Shown: positions 25,496 through 34,912, counted from the first letter of the stretch. The stretch is 64,000 nt of DNA from Victivallales bacterium (GCA_017535315.1 JAFXUD010000067.1:42606-106605), one strand, 5' to 3'. Program-made: numbers and translations. The notes: generated by a model not told the origin, from the sequence alone.

Positions 25496-27919
25496 CTATT
25501 TCAGCAGGCCCTTGTGTAGGCGGGGCATGATGGCAATGACGGCTGGGTTGAACTCGAAGAAGACGAAGCCTGGGAGGTTGTATTTGCGGACGATTTCGAT
25601 TTGCTCGGCGGCCTTGACGGCGAGGTCGGTGCCGTTCCATAGGGAGATGCCGATTCCCTGGCACATCGGAACGTCGTGCGTGAAGGGAATCTGGGTTTGG
25701 GTCATGCTCTCGAAAGAGCGGTTGTTGTCGAAATAGGACATGGGGCAGATGAAGTCAAGCCAGCCGTTTTTGCACCATAGTTCCCAGTCCTGACCAACAC
25801 CCTCGCGGCAGGAGACGTAGTTGTTGAAGACGGCGGCGGAGACCTGTATCGAGGGGCGGATGGCCTTCAAGGCTTTGTAGGTGTCGCGGACGACAGCGGT
25901 GATATTGTCCCGCCTGAACTGGTTCCATTTCTTGAACATCTCCTTGTTTTGGAGGTCGTCTGGCCAGTTCTTGATGGTGATGCCAGCGGCTTTCTCGAAG
26001 CGTTCGCGGCAGCCATCGCAGAAGCATTGGTTCTCGTCGCTGTAGCGGATGTAGTCGAAGTGGACGCCCGTCAAATCGGGGTAGTTGCGGACGAGTTCGC
26101 AGAAGGCTTCCTGCTCAAGCTGCTGGTTCAGCGGGTTGCTTGGACAGAACCATCTTGCCTTGACTTTTCCGCTGCGGGTGACACAGACACGCTTTTCCGC
26201 AACCATCCTGTCCACATACGCCTGGCTGGCACTGTGGCCCATTGTGAAGCAGGTGCGCCAGACGTGTACCTTGACACCATATTTGTTGCAGGCATCGAGG
26301 CATTTCCGCACCAGGTCGCCTTGCTTGTCGAATTCGCGGTAGGTTTCGAGGACTTTGCTTGGGTAGAAGGCGGTTCCTGCGTTCGTGGAGTTGACAATGA
26401 GGTTGTTGAAGCCGTTTTCTGCGATGATTTTCGCGGAATCTTCCCAACTGTAGCCGTTGTTGCCGAACGCTCGGTGGCACCAGAGTGCGCGGAACTCACC
26501 AGGCTTGTCGGAGCGTGAACGGCACCAGAGGTCGGAGGCGAGCTCCATTGCCTCCTGAATCTTGTCCAGTGACGCGACCCACTCCTTGCGCTCAAGCAAA
26601 GCACGGGCTTCATTGCGCATCGCGTCCAGTTGTGCGGCATCGGCCTGGAGTTCCTTTTGCTCTTGGAGGAATGCTCGGAACGCATCGTATGATTTAAAGG
26701 AGGAGATGATGCCAATCTTCTTGTATTCGGAGTTGGCCGTCTTTGGGAGAGTTGAGGGGATGAAATGGGCGATGACGGAGAGGATGAACCTGTCGCCGTT
26801 GCTGGTGCTGCCGCCGTTCCAGACATAACTAAAGTAGGCGCCGTTGTTGAGGATGGTCACGGCGGGGACGTTGGAGTTGGTGCCGTCGGCGTTTCGCCAG
26901 GTGGCAATCACCTTCGGGTGGGAGGAAGCCCGTGGTGCAATCTGCTTGCCAGCCCAGGAGGTCTGGAGTGCAAGTTTCGGCTGCGCGGGCAGGGCATTCT
27001 CGGTGGCAATGATACCAGAGTAGTTGCCGCCTTGGGGAGGAATCTGCTGGGCATAATCCACATCCAGAAGGTTCAGAAGGTATTCAGGCGTCAGGTAGGT
27101 GGTGATGAGCTTACCGCCCTTTGCGATGAACTCCCGCAGGATTTCCACGTTTTCAGGGGAGAGCTTCGGATTGTAGGGAAGAACGGCGATTTTTGCATCG
27201 GCGAGGGCCTCGGCGGAAAGCTCCTTGTCAGAGACGGTTCTGTATGGGATACCGATGTTGGCGAGGGATTTTCCGAAGTTGGCAGCGTATGTCATGTAGC
27301 CCTTGCTTTCGGGATTGTCGGGGCCAATGAGGGATTCGGCGGGGATGATGATGACATCAGGCTTTTCGTCCGAGGCGGCGATGTTTGCGATGCCGAGGGT
27401 TGCCTCGCCGTTTCCATCGGTGGTGCGCCAGTAGCCGATTCGCATGACATCGATGTTGCCCCAGCCGCCTGGATTTCCCTCAAATTTCATGTCCCCCTTG
27501 TCGATGACGATGTGTTTCCAGGTGGAATCCTCTTCCAGTGCGAATCTGGTGGAATACCAGCCGTTGCCGCTGTGGAAGTAGAAGCTGATGTTGCTGGCGA
27601 CCACGGTGTCGGTGCTGAAGAGGTCAAACTGGATTTGCTGGACATTCCGCAGGTCGGATTTCAACTGGAAGTCCCAGGCAACACGGTTGGCGTCGTTGTT
27701 GACGAAGCTGCCTGGCAGTTCGATGTAGGGGCGCGCGTCGATTTCACGCCACTGCGCGGGCATTGTACTTTCCTTCATGAAGGGGATGACGGTTTCCGCA
27801 AGGTTGTCGGGCTTTGCAAGGAGGCCAGGGAGGGGCGTGCCCTGCGGGAGCGGCGGGGCGTCAAGCGCAAAGAGAACGAGGGAAAGGGCGAAAGCCAATG
27901 TTATCAGTTTTCTGTGCAT
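25496..27919 (-). CDS. Secreted GHL10 (DUF187) family glycosidase-like protein
   Basis: 807 residues from the ATG preceded by AAGGAGA; an in-frame start at 27988 has no such site and would disrupt the signal peptide (MHRKLITLAFALSLVLFALDA). Residues 50-210 form a beta sandwich that looks like a carbohydrate-binding domain. Residues 215-430 resemble a glutamine-amidotransferase-like fold used in some glycosidases (DVIIIPAESL, AKIAVLPYNPKLSPENVEILREF). The last part (about 470-800) is the GHL10 barrel: GEFRALWCHR, then TGVHFDYIRYSDENQCFCDGC with the conserved FDYIR. It probably cleaves a polysaccharide in the periplasm or outside. It precedes the GH20 gene in the same direction. Confidence 0.82.
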   Translation of the reverse strand: MHRKLITLAFALSLVLFALDAPPLPQGTPLPGLLAKPDNLAETVIPFMKESTMPAQWREIDARPYIELPGSFVNNDANRVAWDFQLKSDLRNVQQIQFDLFSTDTVVASNISFYFHSGNGWYSTRFALEEDSTWKHIVIDKGDMKFEGNPGGWGNIDVMRIGYWRTTDGNGEATLGIANIAASDEKPDVIIIPAESLIGPDNPESKGYMTYAANFGKSLANIGIPYRTVSDKELSAEALADAKIAVLPYNPKLSPENVEILREFIAKGGKLITTYLTPEYLLNLLDVDYAQQIPPQGGNYSGIIATENALPAQPKLALQTSWAGKQIAPRASSHPKVIATWRNADGTNSNVPAVTILNNGAYFSYVWNGGSTSNGDRFILSVIAHFIPSTLPKTANSEYKKIGIISSFKSYDAFRAFLQEQKELQADAAQLDAMRNEARALLERKEWVASLDKIQEAMELASDLWCRSRSDKPGEFRALWCHRAFGNNGYSWEDSAKIIAENGFNNLIVNSTNAGTAFYPSKVLETYREFDKQGDLVRKCLDACNKYGVKVHVWRTCFTMGHSASQAYVDRMVAEKRVCVTRSGKVKARWFCPSNPLNQQLEQEAFCELVRNYPDLTGVHFDYIRYSDENQCFCDGCRERFEKAAGITIKNWPDDLQNKEMFKKWNQFRRDNITAVVRDTYKALKAIRPSIQVSAAVFNNYVSCREGVGQDWELWCKNGWLDFICPMSYFDNNRSFESMTQTQIPFTHDVPMCQGIGISLWNGTDLAVKAAEQIEIVRKYNLPGFVFFEFNPAVIAIMPRLHKGLLK

Positions 27920-28047
27920 GGAAGATTCTCCTTGGGGGCGTGTTTGTGGCAGGCAGGTGTGGCGGGGCAATTTCGCTGGGGAGGTCATGGGCGCGCGTGT
28001 GCGTGCCCCAGAACTGCGCGCCCCAGAGCCAGAAGGCCTGGGCTACG

Positions 28048-29676
28048 CTATCTGCCTTCGTGGCCGTACATGCCCTGCATGCGTTCTTCGGTGCGGCGGA
28101 AGACCTCGCCCCAGAATGCGCGTTCCTGCGGGGTGGCAGCCTGCGTGTAGGCGATGATGGCCTTGTAGCAGATGTTCTTGGAGATACGGCGCATGTTGGC
28201 GACAAGGTTGTCCTGGCCGCCACCGATGGTGCGGATGGCGCGTCCAAGCTCCTTTGCCTTGTTTTCCTTCTCCTCGGAATCAGCATCGGAGTTGGCGAGG
28301 GCGATGACCTCGGCGGAGAGCCTCTGGACTTCGGGCGGGTACTTGATGGTGGGCAGGGCGTTGGTGTAGATTGTTTCGCAGTCCGCAAGCAGGGTGCGAA
28401 GGGTCTCGACGGCGTTTTTCAGCTCTGGGGCGGCCTTCAGCTCATGCTCCGCATATTCGATCATGAGTCCCTTCCATACGAGGGCGTCCTCCGAGCGGGC
28501 GCGGATGGATTCCACGAAGAACTGCATTGAATCCAGCAGGCGCTTGATCTCCTGCACTTCCTCCTTGGATTTGTCTTGGTAGAAAATCTTCTCCATAGCG
28601 GCGGTGGATGCGCAGGTGGCGGGCGATGAGCCGAAGTTCATCGTGTTGAACTGCGTGATGACCGTCCAGGCGGGCAGGAAGGTGTAGGGGAAGGAGACGG
28701 GGGCATCCTCGGGGCCTTTGAGCGCATAAAGATAGACGGGGGCGGTCTGGGAGATTTTATAGCGGTCGAGATTGCGGAAGCGCGGATGGAAGATTTTGAG
28801 CTTGCCGTCCACAAACTCGACTGGGTAGCGGTAGGAGCCCTCGAAGCCCGAGCTCCAGGCGCTCATCGTCGCAATCTTGTCGGCGGGCAAGGAAACGCGT
28901 GGCGGCGGATACTCCAAGGCATCCTTGCCGTCCTTCTTGATATGGGTTGGCACATACCATGTGGAGTAGATGCCGTCGCCCGAGGGGATGAAGTCCTGTT
29001 CGAGCGGGAAGGAGGCCCTCCATTCGGCAGCGTAGGGCTTGGTGCAGTTGTCATAGAGCTGTTCCTGGCCTACTTCGGCGGGAACGGTGCATTTGCTCCA
29101 GCAGCCCTTGGCACTGGTCAGCACGAAGTAGTAGTCCTCGATGTTCTTCTGGTACAGGGTGAGGGTCTTCAGGTCGCCTGAAAGCTCCGCGTCCTGACGT
29201 GCCTTGATGGGCAGTACGGAGAGCATTGCGTCGCCGTCGTCGAGGAGTGCGGAGTACATGGGGAGGAAGGGGGGCAGGAGGCGTTTGTTCTCCGAGGCGG
29301 TGAGAATGACGCTCTCTGCGAGGAGGCTGGGCAGGATGACGGCATCTGCATTCCATTTGACCGTGACAGGCGAGGCGTTCAGGTTGAGTGCCATATAGGC
29401 AGCGGGACGGGTGCGGTGGAGCCTGAACGTCAGGCGGGTGTTTTCACCGCGCAGGGAGAAGACGAAATCGCTTTGCCCGCGTTCGACAATCTGCGGCGTC
29501 ACCTTTTCCTTGAGCGTTGGGCGGAGGATGGCGGTGGGCTTCTCCGCACCCTTGGCGAAGAGCTTGATGACACCGTCGTTGTAACGCAGTTCAATGGCAC
29601 CGTTTGTTGCCACGAAATCCTCTGCAAACACGAGCGTGGAGAATGCAAGCAGGGCTAGTGAGAAAATTCTTTTCAT
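28048..29676 (-). CDS. Secreted protein of unknown function
   Basis: 542 residues with a clear signal peptide (1-18, MKRIFSLALLAFSTLVFA). The first 380 residues are beta-rich with many aromatic and Pro residues, similar in feel to sugar-active enzymes (for example FEGSYRYPVEF and the Ser-Trp-Ser run near 275). The last 160 residues are helical and charged (EEVQEIKRLLDSMQFF to RTEERMQGM), perhaps a coiled-coil interaction module. No catalytic signature was recognised. It starts 8 bp after the SGNH gene, so it probably belongs to the same transcription unit as the O-acylation genes, and a role in handling an acylated glycan is possible. Confidence 0.7.
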   Translation of the reverse strand: MKRIFSLALLAFSTLVFAEDFVATNGAIELRYNDGVIKLFAKGAEKPTAILRPTLKEKVTPQIVERGQSDFVFSLRGENTRLTFRLHRTRPAAYMALNLNASPVTVKWNADAVILPSLLAESVILTASENKRLLPPFLPMYSALLDDGDAMLSVLPIKARQDAELSGDLKTLTLYQKNIEDYYFVLTSAKGCWSKCTVPAEVGQEQLYDNCTKPYAAEWRASFPLEQDFIPSGDGIYSTWYVPTHIKKDGKDALEYPPPRVSLPADKIATMSAWSSGFEGSYRYPVEFVDGKLKIFHPRFRNLDRYKISQTAPVYLYALKGPEDAPVSFPYTFLPAWTVITQFNTMNFGSSPATCASTAAMEKIFYQDKSKEEVQEIKRLLDSMQFFVESIRARSEDALVWKGLMIEYAEHELKAAPELKNAVETLRTLLADCETIYTNALPTIKYPPEVQRLSAEVIALANSDADSEEKENKAKELGRAIRTIGGGQDNLVANMRRISKNICYKAIIAYTQAATPQERAFWGEVFRRTEERMQGMYGHEGR

Positions 29677-29684
29677 TTGTCACC

Positions 29685-30761
29685 TCATTGAATTTTGTCT
29701 GCCAGGAACTCGGCCAGCCTTTCGTAGCCAGGTGCCAGCGGATGGCTGGCATCGCCGTATTCGTTGCTGGGGAGTACAGGCAGCTCTATGTTTTTTATGT
29801 TCAATTCGTTCAATATCTTGTGGTGTTCTTCGCGAAGCGTTGTGAAGCGTTCTGCACTCTCCTTGGTGAGCATGTGCGTGTTGATGGCGCCGAGTAGAAC
29901 GGTCACTTGGGCACCACGCTTTTGCAGGATGGCGACAGTATCCAGAAAGGCCTGCCACTGGCGTGATTCAGAAGGCTTCACCCAAAGCCAATTCTGTTCG
30001 GGCAGGCCTGAGTTGTACCAGTCGATTTTGCTGTTGAGGGTGTGTCCATGCTCAAGCGCGTCCACAACAATATGGAGACGTCCAAGCGGATTTGTGCCTG
30101 GGTTCTTTGCGATGAAGCTCTTGAGGTCCTTGTTGCCGAAGGAGACCACTTGGAAGTGGTGGAGCAAGCCGTAGAAGGCCAGCTTCCGTTCCAGCAGGGT
30201 CTTGCACCGTTCGGAGAGGGTTTGCTTGTTCGCCTTGATGGTGAAATCAAGCTGGGGCAGCAGCTTGGGGTGGTTGACGGAGATGCCGCCCTTGCCTGTC
30301 AAGTCGTATTCTGGGGTGTTCACCCAGAGGGGATTGAAGTAGAGAAAGACCTTTTGTCCTCCCCGACCAAGATTTTTGGCGTGCTCCTTGACGAGGGTGC
30401 GCATGGCGACAGGGTGGAGACCGTCGATGGCCAAGTTACCATAGTTCTTTCCAGTCTGTTTGTTCAGGCATTCGACCAGTGTGCTTTCGTTGTTGACGTA
30501 CATGCCCCAGATGACTGAATCGCCCAGGAATACGGCATCGTGTATGCCGCTCGCATTGACGACCTTTCCGTAGAGGTAGTAGTCATCGCGATAGGCATAC
30601 GAGAAACGGAAGTGGGGTGGAAAATCCGCTGCAAGCGGCCAGAAGGGCAGTGCGATGAACGCGACTAGCACCGTCAGCGCAACGACCAGCAGCAGTTCTT
30701 TGGGCGAGAGGCGCAGGCTGTTCGAACCGTATGGAATAGGTTTCTTTGGCTTGTTTTCCAT
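29685..30761 (-). CDS. SGNH-type hydrolase/acyltransferase partner of MBOAT (AlgJ/AlgX-like)
   Basis: 358 residues. One membrane anchor (about residues 22-43) leaves the rest in the periplasm. Block I is GDS (Gly80-Asp81-Ser82) and block V is Asp337-x-x-His340, giving a Ser-Asp-His site as in GDSL/SGNH enzymes. Such proteins next to an MBOAT gene receive acetyl groups and add them to a polysaccharide (alginate, cellulose or peptidoglycan in known cases). It starts 10 bp after the MBOAT stop, with the ribosome site GGAGGG overlapping that stop. The acceptor glycan is unknown. Confidence 0.85.
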   Translation of the reverse strand: MENKPKKPIPYGSNSLRLSPKELLLVVALTVLVAFIALPFWPLAADFPPHFRFSYAYRDDYYLYGKVVNASGIHDAVFLGDSVIWGMYVNNESTLVECLNKQTGKNYGNLAIDGLHPVAMRTLVKEHAKNLGRGGQKVFLYFNPLWVNTPEYDLTGKGGISVNHPKLLPQLDFTIKANKQTLSERCKTLLERKLAFYGLLHHFQVVSFGNKDLKSFIAKNPGTNPLGRLHIVVDALEHGHTLNSKIDWYNSGLPEQNWLWVKPSESRQWQAFLDTVAILQKRGAQVTVLLGAINTHMLTKESAERFTTLREEHHKILNELNIKNIELPVLPSNEYGDASHPLAPGYERLAEFLADKIQ

Positions 30762-30771
30762 AGCTTCCCTC

Positions 30772-32151
30772 CTAGAACTGCTGGTAGATGAACTGTGCGC
30801 TGGCGCCCGTGCCTAGAAGCAGGATACCAAGCAGGGAGAGCAAGGCCGTCGCAAGGCGCGCGAATCGGTTTTCACAGAGGAAATGGAAGCGCGGCGAAGA
30901 CCAGGCCAGTTCGTAGAGCCAGATGCACAGCACCATGGCGAATGGGATGACGGGGAAGAGCAGTTCCCCTTCCTCCCAGGTGAAGATGCCCTTCAGCACG
31001 GCAAAGGCATCGCCGAAACTAGCGGAGCGGAAGAATATCCAGGTTAGCGTCATGAAGTGGAATACGGCAATCTGTTTGAAGATGGCGGGGATTTTACCGT
31101 ACCAGGTGGATTTGTCGAAGAGCGATGAGACGATGGAACCAAGGCCGTTCAGACCACCCCAGACGACGAAGGTCCAGTTGGCACCGTGCCACAGCCCCGA
31201 CACCAGCATCGTGACCATGAGGTTGAACCAGGAGCGTATTTTCGAGCAGCGGTTGCCCCCCAGCGGGATATAGACGTAGTCGCGGAACCAGGTGGAGAGG
31301 CTAATGTGCCACCGTCGCCAGAAGTCGCGCACATCGACCGCTGCATATGGGTTGTTGAAATTGAGGATGGTCTGGAAGCCCATCAAGCGGGCGACTCCGC
31401 GCGCCATGTCGCTGTAGCCAGAGAAGTCGAAGTAGATTTGCCAGGCGAAGGAGTAGGAGGCCCAGAGCAGGGCGGCACCGCCGTACGATGTGGGGTCGTC
31501 GTAGATCATATCGACATAGACGCAGAGCATGTCGGCCATAACCACCTTCTTGAAGAGGCCTGAGATAAAAAGGGTGATGCCATCGGTAAAGTCGGTGGAG
31601 GCGATGGGCGTCACGGTCTTCAGCTGTGTCAGCAGTTCGCCGCTGCGCGAGATGGGGCCTGCGACGATTTGCGGGAAGAAGGAGACATATGCCGCATAGG
31701 AGAGGAAGTTGCGTTCGACGGTGGTACGCCCTAGATAGAGGTCGCAGGTGTAGCTCATCGACTTGAAGGTGAAGAAGGAGAGGCCGACGGGCAGAATCCA
31801 GGTGACCTCGGGCAGGGCATAGTCCACGTGGATGAGTTCAAGAAGCCACTGGACGTTGCCCAGCAGGAAGGCGAGGTACTTGAAGGCGCAGAGGCAACCC
31901 AGGTTGGCGACCAGGCTGATGCCAAGCAGCAGACCGTGTCGTTTCTTGCAGGAGGCGAGCCCGCGCCCGACGAAGTAGTCAATGGTGGTGATGGCGAGCA
32001 GGAAGGCGGGGAAACGCCAGTCCCAGAAACCATAGAATAGGTAGGAGGCCAGCACAAGCACTGGCTGGCGCAACGCCGTTTTGCGCACAAGCAGATAGAC
32101 TGCCAGCGTCGGCGCGAAGAAGAAAAGGAATGGCCAGGTTTGGAATAGCAT
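30772..32151 (-). CDS. MBOAT-family O-acyltransferase (AlgI-like)
   Basis: 459 residues with about ten membrane helices. Family motifs are clear: WRRWHISLSTWFRDYVYIP near residue 281 and GLWHGANWTF near 322, where the His is the conserved catalytic residue. It moves acyl groups, usually acetyl, across the inner membrane to a periplasmic partner, here the SGNH protein encoded just downstream. AlgI, PatA and WssH are well-studied relatives. It starts 7 bp after the SUMF1-like gene stop. The two-gene MBOAT-SGNH core is complete, but no polysaccharide synthase lies in this window. Confidence 0.93.
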   Translation of the reverse strand: MLFQTWPFLFFFAPTLAVYLLVRKTALRQPVLVLASYLFYGFWDWRFPAFLLAITTIDYFVGRGLASCKKRHGLLLGISLVANLGCLCAFKYLAFLLGNVQWLLELIHVDYALPEVTWILPVGLSFFTFKSMSYTCDLYLGRTTVERNFLSYAAYVSFFPQIVAGPISRSGELLTQLKTVTPIASTDFTDGITLFISGLFKKVVMADMLCVYVDMIYDDPTSYGGAALLWASYSFAWQIYFDFSGYSDMARGVARLMGFQTILNFNNPYAAVDVRDFWRRWHISLSTWFRDYVYIPLGGNRCSKIRSWFNLMVTMLVSGLWHGANWTFVVWGGLNGLGSIVSSLFDKSTWYGKIPAIFKQIAVFHFMTLTWIFFRSASFGDAFAVLKGIFTWEEGELLFPVIPFAMVLCIWLYELAWSSPRFHFLCENRFARLATALLSLLGILLLGTGASAQFIYQQF

Positions 32152-32158
32152 TTTGGGG

Positions 32159-32923
32159 TTATTTGGCGCGTCTTACACAGCGGAAGCCGTAGGTGTCGTA
32201 GCCTTGGCAGATGTCAGCTGTAGCAGGGTCGTCAGCCATACGTGCGGAGGAGGAGATGTTCTTGGGTCTGTCCTGCCAGGAGCCACCGCGAAGAACGCGC
32301 TTGGTGCCCGTCTTGGGCCCTTTGGGGTCTGTGCCGCCTTCGGGGGCTTCCGTGTAGAAGTCGTTGCACCATTCGGCGACGTTGCCGTACATGTCGAAGA
32401 GCCCGAAGTCATTCGGCTTCTTCTTGCCGACGGGATTCGTGGTATCGTTGGAGTTGTTTCGCAGCCAGGCGTAGGCGGTGAGCTGCTTCTCGTTACCCTT
32501 GAAGAAGAGCTTGGCATCGCTGCCAGCACGACAGGCATACTCCCATTCGGCCTCGGTGGGGAGACGGTAACCGTCTGCCTCAAAGTCGCACTCCCAGGTA
32601 CGCGGGGTGTAGCAGGGTTTCAACCCCTCTTTCTGGGAGCGCATGTTGCAGAAGATGGCGGCGTCCGTCCAGCGTGTACGTTCGACGGGGGCGTTATCGT
32701 TGGTGAAATGGGAGGGGTTCTGTCCCATGAGTTCTGCAAACTCCTTCTGCGTGACCTCGGTCTTGTCCATATAGAAGGAGGAGACGGTGACTTGGCGGGG
32801 CTTCTCGTCGGGCTTGCCAGAGGCGCTGCCCATCGTGAAGCTCCCACCCTTTATCAACACCATTTCACCAGAAAGTAGGGGGATGGAAAGCAGGAGGGCA
32901 GTTGTGGTAAGGAGTTTTTTCAT
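32159..32923 (-). CDS. SUMF1/formylglycine-generating-enzyme-fold protein lacking the catalytic Cys pair
   Basis: 254 residues with a signal peptide (1-18). The SUMF1 fold is plain: GGSFTMGS at the start, YRLPTEAEWEYACR, LFDMYGNVAEWCNDF, RVLRGGSWQD and YGFRCVR at the end. In true formylglycine-generating enzymes a Cys-x4-Cys pair lies between GGS and GFRC; here the equivalent segment is NISSSARMADD without Cys, and no sulfatase gene is near. It is therefore more likely a structural or ligand-binding relative exported to the periplasm. It lies 7 bp before the MBOAT gene, suggesting a part in the same glycan-modification module. Confidence 0.85.
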   Translation of the reverse strand: MKKLLTTTALLLSIPLLSGEMVLIKGGSFTMGSASGKPDEKPRQVTVSSFYMDKTEVTQKEFAELMGQNPSHFTNDNAPVERTRWTDAAIFCNMRSQKEGLKPCYTPRTWECDFEADGYRLPTEAEWEYACRAGSDAKLFFKGNEKQLTAYAWLRNNSNDTTNPVGKKKPNDFGLFDMYGNVAEWCNDFYTEAPEGGTDPKGPKTGTKRVLRGGSWQDRPKNISSSARMADDPATADICQGYDTYGFRCVRRAK

Positions 32924-33020
32924 GGGTGTGTGGTCAGAATGTTAATGATTGTGGTTTCGTCAGATGGTTTTGGGACAACTATTCAGAGGGGAAGCAAACT
33001 GGAACAGGCAGCCAGTCTTT

Positions 33021-33152
33021 CTGCGCCTTGCCGCTTCGCTACGCTGCGCAGCACGGCGCAAAGGAACTGGTGATATGCTTGCCCGTGGGTTTCGCTCGCG
33101 CCAGAGGCGCTCGCTTCACCCACGGCTATCTTCTTGTCGCCGCTACGCGGCT
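33021..33152 (+). repeat. Core relic (copy D) of the hairpin element, without terminal repeats
   Basis: The core of copies A-C is recognisable: GCCTTGCCGCTTCGCT with its partner arm, CCGTGGGTTTCGC with CACCCACGG, and GTCGCCGCTACGCGGC. The middle hairpin has a different loop stem (GCGCCAGAGGCGC rather than GCCGCTGTCGCGGC) that still pairs. The terminal inverted repeats are absent. It lies 5 bp from the stop of the peptide-binding gene, in the same orientation as copy A. Confidence 0.8.
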
Positions 33153-33157
33153 TCCAG

Positions 33158-34912
33158 CTATTTCTTTTTCTTGTCGTAGAAGATGACGGCTTCGGGTGGC
33201 GGGAGGGGCTGGTCGTTGGTCATGGCGTCCTGAAGTTCGGCGGCTACGTCCTCGTCGTACCACCAGAAGCTGGTGTCCTCGCGGCTGTATTTGCCGACGA
33301 CGGTGGGTGGCGTGCCGAACTTGTTCCAGTAAAGCAGGCGTGTGTAGTTGATGTTCCAGAGGAGGGCGTAGGGGTGCTGGTCGAAGACGATCTTATCAAT
33401 CTGGCGGCAGATTTCATGGCGTTCTGCGACACTGAAGATGGATTTCTGTTTTTCGATGAGCTTATCAACCTCGGCGTTCTGGAAGCCAGTGATGTTGTTG
33501 CCTCCAATGCGGGTGGCCTCCTTGGAGGCCCACATACTTTCGGGATTCTTGAAAAGGCCAGCGCCCCAGGCGGCCCAGGTCATGTCGTAGCTGAAGGTAT
33601 CCATGTCCTTTGCCCAGGCAGACCAGTCTTTGACCTGGATGGTCATGTTGATGCCGACGTCCTTGAGGGACTGCTCGAAGATGGCGAGGAACTTGTTGGA
33701 GGTGGAATCACGGTTCAGGAAGATGAACGTGAAGGGCTTTCCATCCTTTTCAAGGATACCGTTGGCGGGGTTGGCCTTCCAGCCTGCTTCGGCAAGCAGT
33801 TTGCGCGCCTCCTCCTTGTCGTACTTGACGAGTTGGTTCTGGCAGGGGTGCTGTTCGTCGTAGAGGTCCTCCCAGTAGGAGCGCTGTAGGAAGTACTGGT
33901 CGTACATAAGCGTGTGGTTCATCGTCTCGCGGTCGATGAGATGCGCGATGGCCTTGCGCACACGGACGTCGTCGAATGGAGGACGGCGCATGTTCATCGC
34001 GAAGCCTTGGAAGCCAACGGGGGCGTAATTGTGGATTTCCTGTTTGACAATCCAGTTGTTCTTCACGGCTTTCACTCGCTTTTCAATCTGGTGCCACTGG
34101 CTAGCCGTGTAGATGGGGAAAACATCGATTTCACCCTTGAGGAAGGCGTCGAAGGCGTTTTCACGGTCGCCGTAGAAGCGATAGACGATTTGGTCGAAGT
34201 TGAAGATGCCTTCGTGGGACTTCCAACCACGCCGCCACCAGTCCTTGCGCTTCTCCATCGTCAGGGAAATTCCCTCCTTGTAGTCCTTGATGACGTAGGG
34301 GCCTGAAATCACGGGGAACTCGAAGTTGATTTTGTTGAAGTCCATCTTGCCATAGATGTGGCTGGGGAGGATGTTGAAGTCGCCCGCGGCGGCCAGGTTC
34401 TGCCAGTGAACCTCCTTGGCCTTGAAACGGACGGCGGCACCGTTCTCTACGATTTCAGGTGGATTCAGTCGTTCCAAAGAGACCTTGTAGGGGCCTGTCA
34501 TGTTGTTGGGATTGACGATGGCATTGTAGGTCCAGACCACGTCCTCGGCGGTGATGGGCTTGCCGTCGCTCCAGCGGGCGTTCTTGTCCAGGTAGAAGGT
34601 AAAGGTGAGCTTGTCGTCGGAGATAGTCCATTTTTCGGCGATGGCCCTGTCATACTCCAGAGTTTGGGAATCGAAGCCGATGAGGGATTCATAGAGCATC
34701 CCAAAGATTTGGTTGCTCATGGTGTTGTTGTCCAGATAGGCGTTGAGGCTCTTGGGGGAGGGGCCGATGTATTCGACCACCTTGCCGCCAGGGATGGCGT
34801 CAGGACTGGCGATGGGGTCTGGCTTGTCGTAGGCGCTGTTGAGCGGATAGAAGGTTTGTGCGCTGACAACATACGCTAGAACGATGGAGAGGATGGTGGA
34901 GAGTTTCATCAT
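33158..34912 (-). CDS. ABC transporter substrate-binding protein, peptide/oligosaccharide type (SBP family 5)
   Basis: 584 residues from the ATG at 34912 (a TTG two codons upstream is less likely; ATG 34909 is also possible). A signal peptide (about 1-19, ending VVSA) is followed by an SBP_bac_5 fold: FGMLYESLIGFD, LTFTFYLDKNARWSDGKPITAEDVVWTYNAI (the family signature), FNILPSHIYG and RKAIAHLIDRETM. It binds peptides or other large solutes in the periplasm. No permease or ATPase genes lie nearby, so it is an orphan that must use a transporter encoded elsewhere. It starts 15 bp after the SppA stop and ends beside repeat D. Confidence 0.92.
   Translation of the reverse strand: MMKLSTILSIVLAYVVSAQTFYPLNSAYDKPDPIASPDAIPGGKVVEYIGPSPKSLNAYLDNNTMSNQIFGMLYESLIGFDSQTLEYDRAIAEKWTISDDKLTFTFYLDKNARWSDGKPITAEDVVWTYNAIVNPNNMTGPYKVSLERLNPPEIVENGAAVRFKAKEVHWQNLAAAGDFNILPSHIYGKMDFNKINFEFPVISGPYVIKDYKEGISLTMEKRKDWWRRGWKSHEGIFNFDQIVYRFYGDRENAFDAFLKGEIDVFPIYTASQWHQIEKRVKAVKNNWIVKQEIHNYAPVGFQGFAMNMRRPPFDDVRVRKAIAHLIDRETMNHTLMYDQYFLQRSYWEDLYDEQHPCQNQLVKYDKEEARKLLAEAGWKANPANGILEKDGKPFTFIFLNRDSTSNKFLAIFEQSLKDVGINMTIQVKDWSAWAKDMDTFSYDMTWAAWGAGLFKNPESMWASKEATRIGGNNITGFQNAEVDKLIEKQKSIFSVAERHEICRQIDKIVFDQHPYALLWNINYTRLLYWNKFGTPPTVVGKYSREDTSFWWYDEDVAAELQDAMTNDQPLPPPEAVIFYDKKKK

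Noticed and set aside
26765..28150. Long open frame of 461 codons on the plus strand opposite the GHL10 gene
   Set aside because: It is a mirror of the minus-strand codon bias, has a biased low-complexity composition rich in Gly and Val, and no ribosome site.
32159..32923. True formylglycine-generating enzyme for a sulfatase
   Set aside because: Catalytic Cys pair missing and no sulfatase nearby.
33134..33889. 251-codon plus-strand frame opposite the peptide-binding protein
   Set aside because: Valine- and glycine-rich antisense product with no motifs; shadow of the real gene.
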